Assembly: GCF_000213175.1 (NCBI RefSeq)
Contig: NW_009799104.1
Coordinates: forward strand, 2,490,744 to 2,554,743
DNA: 64,000 bases
Origin: Neurospora tetrasperma FGSC 2508
Taxonomy: Eukaryota > Ascomycota > Sordariomycetes > Sordariales > Sordariaceae
Direction of reading: 5' to 3'
Positions 11,474 to 24,335 of the stretch are shown here, piece by piece. Position 1 is the first letter of the stretch. The number at the start of each line of letters is the position of its first letter. Made by a program: the position numbers and the translations under genes. Under the pieces are notes generated by a model, which was given only the letters and a program-made list of their open reading frames with translations, had not been told where the DNA came from and did no database searches.

Positions 11474-11680
11474 TACAGTAATGTGCCCTGTTAATGCAAG
11501 GCCCCCCTTTTGCAAACACATACAAACTGGCCCATTAGATGCAAACGATTTCTGGGCCCGGATTCCCAGTTTTGTATGTGAGTGAGGTACCCCTTAATGC
11601 AAAAGCCCCTTTAATGCAAAAGATTCGAGCCGTCCCCCATACTGCCGGAATTAGTTGCATTAACAGGGTACATTACTGTA
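11474..11680. mobile_element. MITE-like element, family A copy 2
   Basis: This 207-bp segment has terminal inverted repeats of 26 bp with one mismatch, each starting TACAGTAATG and containing CCCTGTTAATGCAA. The outer TA could be the target duplication, leaving CAGT ends. The interior repeats AATGCAA several times (about 11493, 11597 and 11612, and inverted near 11655). It encodes nothing. It is 1.46 kb upstream of PCT1 and in the same orientation as the copy at 8157-8387. The better preserved repeats suggest it is the younger copy. Confidence 0.78.
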
Positions 11681-12006
11681 AGTGTCATGTTTTTTTACCT
11701 CTACCATGCTCGCCCTGGCTTGGACAAAGAACCTCCCGCTCGCAAGATTTGGCGCATCGCTCTCTACACTACATTTTAGTTGAAGGAAACTAGACCGGCT
11801 GGGGACTTGACCTTTTGGTGGAATCTCAAGCAGCAAAGAAAAAACCTCAGATCACCGCAGCAATAGCGTCGCAATTGAGGGGACGCTGGCGCCAAAACAT
11901 GCAGATGACCCTTTTCTTTTCTTCAGGCATGCCCTCTGAAAATGGAACGAGAAGTCCTCGACGACCGGGGAAAGATGATGGATGCTACTCGTCAGGTCGT
12001 TAAAGT

Positions 12007-12293
12007 CGACCGTCTGACTAGCGGCAGAGCTACTACTACACGTAGAGTAGCCACCTAGTTTTAGGATCAGTGACTGACTGGTACACGACCAGCGATTCGA
12101 ACCGCGAAAGCGACTTCTACTACACTACATAGCTACATCCCTTAGCGTCAAAGTCGCCTACGCTAAACTAGTTAGCGGGTTTACCTACATATAAGTATAG
12201 CATAGATGCATACACACCATATACTGTCTCGATACAAGAATCCGGTACGAATCAATGATCGCGACTAGTGCCCGTCCGCTAGTCAGACTGTCG
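12007..12293. mobile_element. Possible third inverted-repeat element
   Basis: An 18-bp terminal inverted repeat (CGACMGTCTGACTAGCGG, 17 of 18 matching) bounds a 287-bp noncoding segment at 12007-12024 and 12276-12293. I see no clear target duplication, so this may be a MITE of another family or a plain inverted repeat. Confidence 0.45.
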
Positions 12294-13142
12294 GCCATGT
12301 TGACCTGCCCGACGAGTCTGTTGTTTGCCGTCTCTGGTGTGTGTGTGTGGCAGCAGGCAAAGGGGCCTTCTGACGTCTTCTCTTCTTTTTTCTTAGCCGC
12401 ATGTGAAAGAAAGTAATTCATTTTCCAAACCTGACCGATCAGCCTCCGGAACTGCCATTGGACTCGACAGCTGAAAGAGTACTTGTTACAGTCAACTGTA
12501 CAACAACCGCATTATCGTGCCAATCGACCCTCTGTCAATCAGGTTTGCCGGAGTTTTCCATCAGTTCGGAATCGCAAAGAAGAGAAAAACAGGGAACAGA
12601 GAAAGAGAGGTCACTCAGAAACACAACAACAGTTGTCTTTGGACCTGGTGATATATGTTAAAAGTGGAAGTGCTCGTATCTGGTCGATACCTTCCAACCT
12701 GTCAGTCCCGTCACCTGCAAGTCTGATACCTACCCGGCGCCGTTGAATCCCAAACTGCACGCTACAATACATTCGCGCGATAACTTCAATCGCTCCTCAT
12801 CTCAGTCACAGATCCTCAGACGACGCTGCTACTGCACCAAGCATCTTGATCTGAGCGCTTCTTGCCTGCAGACGGCATAGAGATACAGCGAAGGAACGAA
12901 GTGTTGCTGGGACACTAGGTGCAACTAGAGGTAGCAACTGCGTTGGAAAGGGTATAGCACGGGGCCCACAATTAGCACTGCAGTACCTCTACGTACTGGA
13001 CCTCTACCCGACATTGCTCAATTCAGTGCTCCATTGCATACTCCATAACCTCTTAGCCCGACCTCTAGTATCGGCTGGCCCAACTCATCAACTCTTTCCC
13101 CCACCCTTCTTTCCTTCTCTTCCTACGCCCCATCCACTCGCC

Positions 13143-15077
<1,935 letters not shown>

Positions 15078-18000
15078 ATAAAACGAGAAAATGCTTAAGA
15101 TTGGGTTAGACGGGTGTCTCTTTGAATATGATTATGGGATGGGAAGGATCGAAAAGCTGAACAGAACCTAAATGAACTGGGGTTGGGATGGGGGGCACAG
15201 GGCCGGTTACGGGTGTAATATAATGGATGTCTTTTGTTCTTTTTCTTTTTTCCCCCTCCTTGCTTCCCGGCATAGTGCTCTTGAGTTTACTTCGATAGTG
15301 GAGTGCAACTATACTCTTCTTGTTTGACTATCGCTATCCCGGTATTTCTGAATTAATTAACTTAAAATAGCTAATTGACGTCTCTGAAAATGTACATGTA
15401 AGTAACGCATTATTCACTACCGGTATCTTTACATGCGTACCACATTCCAGCCCTTTTTTCTGCTTCACTTCTCTCTTCACTTCTCTTTTTGCCAATGATC
15501 GTCCTATACATTATGAGAGGTATCATGGCGCATGGCTCCTAAGCTGTAAGGGAGAAAGGTTGTCCCTACAAGGTAACGGCAGAACATTTTCAGTGTAAAA
15601 CCCCTCCCCCCTTAGTTAACAAAACACACACAAAGGTTGCTGATTACCTGAACGCCTGGTAAGTACTGAATCCTCTCCGTTTGTCTCCATTGCTCCTTTA
15701 CCTAGTTACTCTTCCACATGTTTTCAACAGCCCACACGTTTACACACGTGTTTGTCTATTTTCTCAGAGTCGGCCCATATTGAGCACTGTTCAAGCCTAT
15801 TGTGTCTCTCTTAACTGACAAGAGGAGATAGATGAGCCAGTCGACTTCAACAACAGAATTCTTCCGACACGGGAGATGCCACATTTCGAGTTGTCCAAGG
15901 GGCCAGCCAGGTACCATCGTTTAACTCCAGGCGCCCAAGCGGCACAGTTTCTGAAAGCCTCCGCTCTCCATTGCCCAACTGACCATTGTGCATAAGCATG
16001 TGCTTTTGCTGCTTCCTTAAACGTTCCGTTAGAACCAACAGTTATCATCTAACATGAACTCCAGTCGCATTGCAAGCTACCAACTGTCACTACCCTCCCG
16101 CGAGTACATCTCACTACGTGTCCAGCGAATGGTCCGACCTGCCATCAACGCCCTACCCGACCGATACTGCACGAAATATCACATACAGATTCCATTCACT
16201 TTCACACGAGTCAGACTATAGTCAGGTCATTTCTTATTCGTTCAGCTAAGCGCGGCCGCCAGTGCGGGTGGTGGCGCCGGCGGGTTAGCACCCGACTCGA
16301 CCCTCGCCCTCACTAACTTGTGGTGAGATTATTCTATGCACGTAATGGCCTGTCAGATTGGGGGGTGGTACAGGAACACGTGAGAATTATTTGGTGTGAG
16401 CGAAGGTGGGTGCTCTTGTGGCCTATACGTACAGCTACAGCAATCCTCCCATCCATTAACCAGTGTCCAAGAATTTATATGTACATCATCTTCCCTGTTT
16501 GGAGAGGTGTTATTGCTTGGTCCTGGGCATGTGTGTAATACGTCGCATTCATCGTTCTGTGATGCTTGTGGCACAAAAAGTCTACTTTGTGGTTCTCCAG
16601 TGGGCGAAGACAATGTTGATAAATTGGTGAATTAGCTTTGTTGATACCATATGACCACTATTTGTATGTAGTCTTTTTGAAGTCCTCCGTTGTTGCCTGT
16701 TTCATTTCTTTGGAAATCGACTTTTACAATGGCGACCCCCTGGGTATCAAGAACTTTAGATCTTTATTCTTAATTCCTGGATGCCTCTAGAATAACAAAC
16801 ACCTTTTTCACATGCAAAATGTCTGGAGCATACTACCCGAATCGCTTAAATAGACGACTCGGACACGGGCGATGGGATGAAATGACATTCTCATTATTTG
16901 CTATAAAATTCTACCCGACCACTCGCCCATCTTCCCTTGCCACGTGGATGTGTGCCATCTATGTATCCCACTCCTCGAAAGAAGCGAGCGGCTCAAGCTT
17001 GCGTTTAAAGGTGCCAGCCAAAGAATTTTAGAAGAATAACACCCAAGTCATGATTCGAGTCTAGAGGTACCAGCCAGTGCTCCACGAGGAAGAGAATTCA
17101 ATCAAGATACGCTTAGTTACCGGCCTGGCGATTTCCATCTGAATACTGATTCTGATGCCTATCACGATCGCACATACGCACTTTGAACCTGCGTAGCTAG
17201 GTAGGTATGTGGCATGTTCGCCCAGTGTTGACGGCTATACATTCATTTCTATGGTTGACTAAATCTGGAACGAACCACCTATTGTATAGCCATGGTCAAT
17301 CTCCCGGTTACCCTTTCGCAAAGTAAATCTCAAGCTCAACATATAGGGCAGAGCGAACCACAAATTACGGTAAATAACCTCTATTCCTTCCACTGAATCA
17401 GTTTGCGCAGAGTCAGCCTCGCCAACATTCCGCAAACTGCATCAATCATCCCAAAAATCCCGTTAGTCCTCAAAGGTAAGTACTTCAGAGCCAATGCCCA
17501 CAATTCACCGCCGTTTTTTGAGCAGCATGGAACGGCATAGTCAAGTTGTGCGTGGCCTTCACTTACTACTAGATACTTTCCCGCCTTGACTTCCAGCTCA
17601 GCAGAAACTATGAAAACGAAAAATACATTTGCAATAAAATTAGTTCCATTTCTAGTTGCAAAGCATCACTCTTGTCCCGAAGGAGATCCTGCCACCTCGA
17701 CCTGGATTGGTCGCTTGTCAAGGGCAAGCGGGGCGGCACAGATGGTAGGTTTGTCTTTCGTCCGATCATTTCCCCATACAGGTAACTATCTCCAAGGTAG
17801 TGTAGTCTTTACCTAACTTATTCTCCATGTGCTATACTTCCTTAGTGCCTTTGTCTTATGTGTTGTAAAAATGGCTAACGCAATGTATGTTGTTCGCGCG
17901 GCGAGGAGCTTTGGGACAATGGCGGACTATATTGTCATGTTCAATTGGACATGATCAAGGTACGTAACATTCATGTAAGGTCAGGAACGAAAACTGAAAA

Positions 18001-21000
18001 GAAGTATAGATAAAAAACTAGAGTGGTTGGTCTATAGGTCGAAAATATGCCCAGTTCTACACCTCAACGGAAGAGGTTCGGTTATACCCGACTCGCAGAA
18101 CAAAATGGTTACTCACTTTAGAGCTAGTTGTTTTGTTATGATGCTCGAAGTGTAACGTAAATGGTAGGCTCATTAATTTCTGGATACTACAGAGAGAGAC
18201 TCGTTGTACCCTTACTGTAAATCCAACGATGTGGTTCTGTGCCGAGATTCGGTTCGAAATGATAAAGTATAATTTGCCATTCCTTCACCTGCCGAGCGTC
18301 AGACTATTGATACAAGAATGAAACGGCACTCAAGACATGGAACCTTCTGTCGTTCACGGCTAGGGACTGAAAGCTGAATGCATCCTCGAGGCAAAAGGAA
18401 AGGTCCCAACGTTTGACGTTGTTAATTATTTCGTATGCGATGGAAGTTTGGGCGTCAAGACAAGGCCATCTCTACTTGAAGGTACCTCTTTGTACACACG
18501 GTGCGAAACAACATATGGGCAGCGCCAAAAGGACTTTGGTAAGGCTGTGGCTTTAATAGTTTGTATCACATAAGAACCACGCGCTGTACCACAACATCTA
18601 CCAGGAAAACAGGGATATACTGCTTCTAGGTGTACAAGAATAGTATGGATTTGAACCTGGCTTAGTAGGCTTACTGTCCAGGTGAGTAAAAGCCTTTCGG
18701 ACCTTTTCATTTTGTAATGACTACGTATACCCATGTTGAAATAGAACCGGTTCGCCTGAGCTAGCATCCAGCAAGAAACGCTTGAATAAGACGATCTGGG
18801 CGATTATGGATCGGTACAGTATCCGAGGGTGAGGAAGCCTGGGGTTGCTCAAAGTAATGTAGGAGGGGTTTTGGCTGGCACATCTGGCCAGAGTACGAGA
18901 CGGAGATACAGCCGTGTAGCTGTGTTTTCCAAACTGGTTGATAATCTTTCCGATAACCCCACCTCCCGGCGGTCCGGTTGATTCTATAATGTGACGATGT
19001 TATACCAACCGAGATCTGTAACAAACTGAACTTGTGCTTCGGCCAAACATATTCCATGAAACTAACGTTCATGATCTTTCGCAGAACTAATAGCAAAGGC
19101 CGTCTCTAGCTCCGCGGGGCACCAGTTTTCCAATTTTTGGCAGCCATAAACCGTGAGGAGCTAAGATTACATACGCCTGAACACGTTGTCTTTTCGGGTC
19201 GTCCCGTGATAAACGACGCCGCAAAGGGGAGCATTCAGGGACGGCACCTTGGAGCTGGGAGGTGCTCATCGTAAGGTAAGGTAGTGAGGGTTCTCATAGC
19301 GTTGAACACGGGGCCTGGGACCTTCAAAAGGTTAACAAATGTTCGTATTTCAGTGAGGAATCTGGATCTCTGATTGCCCCTGGTTTGGTGCATGCATTGG
19401 GTACCTAATGCAGCGAATTGCAGAATTTTTCTGGAATCCAACCGAATACGAAAAGTGCAGCTGTAAGACTGCACCTTACAGCCCCCGAACACAACCTAAA
19501 GCGGTACGTACCTGTAAGGCAATGAGACTGGCATAGCGGCACTGTAGAGAAGTTATGGACGTCGATACCGAGTCACTGACGATGGCAAAGCGGGAACAAG
19601 ATACAATGGACGCGGCACATACATAGTACCTACCTACCGGGTAGGTCCTTAGCGTGCCTGATTCCGTGTAATCTGTGGCTCGTCCCCCATGGCTGGTGAA
19701 CAGGATCGAGGGCACCATTGGATGCGGTGACATAGATGACTGGCTTGCTCTCACTTTGGACGTAACATTCTCATCCCACGCAACGGTTCAAGTTGGTCTC
19801 TTGCTGACTGCAGTTAACATGGATTGACTGACCTTGTTGGTCTTGTACTTTGTTGGATGCTGTGCGACTTGAAAGGCCTTTGCGATCTGGGGTAAGAGGT
19901 ATGTATGAACGGGGAGGGGCAATGAATCCGCTCTACGATTAACAGGAGGACATGATTCGAATCACTGTCCGCATTGTGTTGGGATGGATGGAAAGAATGA
20001 GGAAGAGAACTGTTAGAGTCATACTTAATCGGAAGAAACTGGAAGGAATTTTCCTGCAACAGACTGTGGAAGTGAAGGCGCGATGGATGGTATGTAGTCG
20101 ACGGTGGGGTAGCTTCCATGAGGGGGGAAGGGGTGGGGTTGTTGTGTTGGAGAAGTTGGAGATGCCAAGCCGGATGCTAAAAATAAAAGCACCATAAGCG
20201 CCGGCCAAGACCGGCGTATGTATGTACCAAGAGGGAACTAACAAACCACTCATGCAAAGCATCTGATAGTGTTCTGCAGTTGCTCTAGGTACACTACCAG
20301 TCGGCACCAACTCGTGGTCTATGTGCGCAGACGGGGCAAGCAAGCCCTTCCATATCCTCTAGGTATTGCACTGTACGGACATTTGCGAACGAATTGAGTG
20401 ATGGGACGTCGCGTGCTTCCATCTTTCCAATCTTGGAATACACCTGATCTCTAGACTAGAGGTATCTTCCACCACTTTTGATCGACTCCAACCGTTCAAA
20501 AAAAAAATTGTTAACCTCACCGCAACACCTCGATTTGTCCATCTCCAATGCAACACAAAGCGCAGCACTGCCGAACTGCTTCATCACCCATGCACCTCGC
20601 TCGTCTCAAAAGACAAATTCGGAAATCTCCTCCAATCGAGGCAGCTCAATCCTGTCTTGCTTGGATGATGCCCCGCGTTTGACGGGATCACCGCGGGCAT
20701 GGCCATCATGAAGGCACCTAGATGGATGATCTATGGGAAACGCCAGCGAAACCTTGCTTTCATTCTTCACAATATTGATTTGCAGTAGCATCTAAGCATG
20801 ATTTCCAGCATCGAGCATACATCGCGGGCCCGCATCAAGTTCCGGTCCCTGCTAGCATGACTGGCTGCCTGATGGGCCTGTGGCTTGCACCGTCTTTCAA
20901 CACATCACACTGCCACCTGTCCAAGACCACAAAGCATGGCGATATGGTTGACCCAGTTTGCATCGACACAAAATCCTGGTCAGTATCCATGGCAGATATC

Positions 21001-22721
21001 ATAATGTATGCATATCGCAACCGCCGCCACGCATTGTTTGTACCTTACACACCTCCACTGCACACAAACTTCAGACCGCAATGCCGGCACATCGGGACCA
21101 TCATTACATCCCAGGTCCTTTGCGGGTCACTTTGTGTAGCTGGCGTGCCTGCGCCTGATCACCAAACTCACCGCGGATATTAGGCGCGCCGGCCGACGAC
21201 CCAGAACTTACTGCATGTTCGGCACCTCTCATTTGAGGTCCATGGAAGCGAATGAAAAACTGTGGTCTACGCGCGCTGGACAGCTCGTCACAACTCGCTC
21301 TCTGCTTCATCTGCCGAAGAGCATCACCGAGAGAAATATGATGCGATATCATGGGTGCATTGCCCTCGGCAGCTGCTAGTGAATGTTGCCCGAGGCCGCA
21401 GTCCATTCTTCAGCTGTCAACACCCTACACGGGCGCCCCCTTCATTATCCTCCACCAGCACAGCTGAAGCTCAGCCGTTATCAGATGGATCCTGACTATA
21501 TACGCTCGCTTGTTTGCCTTGCATGCGAGGCTAATGGAGCTGATGGCCTGTAGTGGAAAGGCTGATTAACCTTGCTCCCACTCTGTACGCCTACCCGGCC
21601 TGGGTTTCAGGTCTTGCTCATGCAGCCAATTCGATTTTGTTTCAGAGGACTGTCCCCATGTTTGGCCCCCGCTTCTCCATTGACTGTCGGCCCGCAGGCC
21701 TCAGCTTCAGCCGTTCAAGTGTCCGGCAGTTTCCGGCTCAGGAGCCCGAAGCCTCCTTCGTTGAGCCTCATGGGCCCTAGCAAGGGCTTGATGATGTGTC
21801 TTGGAGACATGCCCAAGGTTTCATATGCCTGCTGCCGTTCACATGGCCAAGTGCAACAAGGTACCACCTCTATTCATCTCGACCAGATCTCATGATACTT
21901 GGATGCTGCAACCGAGTAAGAGGCGAGCACGTAGTGTACGTATACTCGTCACGTCAACGGCACCTTTCACCATCTATCATCTACTTTGAAGTTCTGCACT
22001 TGAGCAGTTGAGCTTGGCTCCCGAGCCGTGACCCAAGCAAACTTGCATAGAGAATTCCTCGAAATAGGATTTCTGACCTGGCGCTGTGCAGTGGGAACGG
22101 CCACGCCAATGAAAATCGACGATGGCGTTCCCCCCTTGTCCGCGTCCACCACCCACTATGTCATTCTTCATCAGCGGAATACGACGATATCTAGTCGCGT
22201 CTAGACGAAAGAACACAGGTTCGAAAACAAAATGTTGAATCCAGAACCCGAGCACAGCCAGTCAAGGCAATAACATGCACTGCAGCATGTTCCATTGGTC
22301 AAACTTTGGCCTGTTCGAGATATTCGACGTTGGATGGAAGAAAAGTAGAATTCTCCCAACCTTGTAGTTACCCCTGGCCCACAGCGGACCGAGCCTCTTG
22401 CACCTCGTACATTTACACTACATATGTACACCCTGCCCACGAAATAGATGGCCCCGCGAAACGGTTTTCCTGGCTTTGGCAGGCCTTGACACAAGAAAGG
22501 ATCAATTGTCGGATTGACGCTTTTTCGCAGATTATTCAAGATTGTATAGAGTTAGAAGAAAGAATAACTGGCCGCTAGAAAGCAGTAGAAATCATTCATC
22601 TTGGTAGTCGTTTGGTCATTTCGTTGATGTTCAAAGTGGTGTTGTCTGGTTTTGCGGGGCCATTTATTTCGTGGGCAGGGTGATGTACTACTAGGTGTGG
22701 ACACTGTACTCCACTTCTGTA

Positions 22722-22850
22722 TGTACACCTCTGCCGGTATTCACTACCTACCTTAGTGTACTATGTTAGCGCGGTATCGCCACTTAGTACTGTACAATTT
22801 CACCGCGCTAACAAAGCAGTGTAAAATGTAAATGCCTGCACAGGTGTACA
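22722..22850. mobile_element. MITE-like element, family B copy 1
   Basis: This 129-bp noncoding segment has imperfect terminal inverted repeats, TGTACACCTCTGCCGGTATT at the left and the inverse of TGTACACCTGTGCAGGCATT at the right. An inner perfect inverted repeat of 11 bp (GTTAGCGCGGT, arms near 22765 and 22802) surrounds ATCGCCACTTAGTACTG. The same outer ends and core recur at 61079-61273. Confidence 0.6.
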
Positions 22851-23614
22851 CTACACATAACGCGGTACCATATCCTCGACGACTCAAGAGCCGACAGATG
22901 CGGGACAAGCGCCGCCTAACGAGCATGTTTGACAAGTTGTGTGGAAGGCCGACTTGGCTCCATCACGACACCTAGTTCGACTCTTTTCTCTAAGTCCGCG
23001 TCCGGTGTATCCTTGAACATGTCCGACGAATTCAGACCTTGTCATACCGGTACATAGCGCAGATGATGGGTCGAAAAGCGCCACAAGTCGACCGTCACAC
23101 AACGCATCGAGTTGTCCCCATTTTAGATGCTTGTGTCACGATTTGGCCGGGCTTGCAGGTAGGAAGAGCTGCGCCTCCAGCTCTCGTTGTCAGAGTACCT
23201 CTAGCGGGCAGGGGACGTCCCCAGTGACCAAGGCGAAGAGAAAGCTACCTCTACCAACTGGCTCAAGTGAAGATACTATGTATGGTACACGGTAGGACTG
23301 TCCAACCTTCGCGTGCCAAGCAGCGTACGCACACGTGAACGCCCACTGTCATGGGAACGAACATGCAAGCTACCTATGTATGTGACGGCCGCACGATGAC
23401 ATCGGGTTTGCAAAGCTGATGCGTCGCAGCAGACACCACCTGCGCGCTTGTCTGATCGCGACTATCACTTTGACTTGGTGGGCTTCAAACCACTTGATTG
23501 GTGCCGCCATGGCGTCTAACGCATGTGTGCTTGCCATCGCGGCAAACATCATGTTGTTGGGTTTAGCAGCCCATTACTTTTAGGAGGTATCTTGAGATAT
23601 TTTCTGGAAAGTAG

Positions 23615-23628
23615 GTACACTAGTGTAC
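23615..23628. repeat. 14-bp perfect palindrome GTACACTAGTGTAC
   Basis: The sequence is self-complementary and lies about 700 bp upstream of the zinc-finger gene. Its central 12 bases are identical to the palindrome at the midpoint of the MITE at 8157-8387. A MITE footprint or a dimer-binding site are both possible. Confidence 0.7.
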
Positions 23629-24335
23629 AGTCAGTAGGTAGTCCTCCCGTCCCCCAAACTTTTCCGTCTTGGTACGTACCCGATATCTTCCCTGTCTGTC
23701 CTATGGACCCTTACCACCCCGGCTGACAGGGACTGACCCCTGGCCTCAGTAACAGCCTCTCTCAAACGGGTGCGCACCCAGCCTCTGCAAGGTAGGCTAA
23801 GACGGTACCAATGGATGATTTTCCCTTGCATCCCATCATTTTCGTTGCTACCACACACACACTCTCTCTACCTAGCCTTCACGTATGTCTCTTACTCACG
23901 CAGCTCTCTGTTGCTACTCTGCCGCAGCACGCAACGACAAGTCTAACCAAGTCTACCTTACCTACACAGTACGGTGCAAAGGCCATCTCGGTATGGCAGT
24001 GCCTCCAGCGCGCCTCGAGCCCGTACCTAGTACGCAACCTTTCGACATGTCTCCACTCGGATCGCCCAACGACGCGGCCTTTCGCTACTACTCGGAGGAA
24101 GGCTGAGGGCTTGTCTCCTGCCTTTGCTCACATACTACCCATCAACTGAAGTCTCCTCTTCGCGCGTGCTGCAGCCGCGCTTGTACGTACTAGACTACGT
24201 ACTGCCCTGCCAGATCTGGCTTGACGTTTCCTCTGTTCCCTCTTTGACTGCTACCTCTGCTCTTGCGGATATTCAAACCGGGCTGTGTATTACTAACTTG
24301 GTATCTGACTTCCTAATTTGAGATTGCCGCCCACA

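Larger units (their letters stand above)
10604..13142. other. Intergenic region with two inverted-repeat elements
   Basis: No gene is supported. The region holds a MITE (11474-11680) and a second inverted-repeat element (12007-12293). A short GT run lies near 12338-12350. The last 150 bases are C/T-rich, as expected for the PCT1 leader. Confidence 0.55.
15078..24335. other. 9.2-kb region without a supportable gene
   Basis: Neither strand gives an open frame of more than about 135 codons, and none of the short frames has a recognisable domain, codon pattern or spliceable partner. Composition is not strongly AT-rich, so heavy repeat-induced mutation is not obvious. It holds TAGGTA-type palindromes (about 17195-17207, 19626-19647), an inverted-repeat element at 22722-22850, a 14-bp palindrome at 23615-23628 and a G-rich stretch near 20105-20140. 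The final kilobase is probably the promoter and leader of the zinc-finger gene at 24336. Unrecognised noncoding RNA genes cannot be excluded. Confidence 0.5.

Noticed and set aside
12090-12110. tRNA-like T-arm (GGTTCGAATC on the minus strand)
   Set aside because: The arm bases do not pair, and no acceptor stem, D-arm or anticodon arm surrounds it.
20100-20145. G-rich stretch as a possible G-quadruplex
   Set aside because: Four G runs exist, but one loop is 12 bases long and no gene start is nearby; too weak to call.
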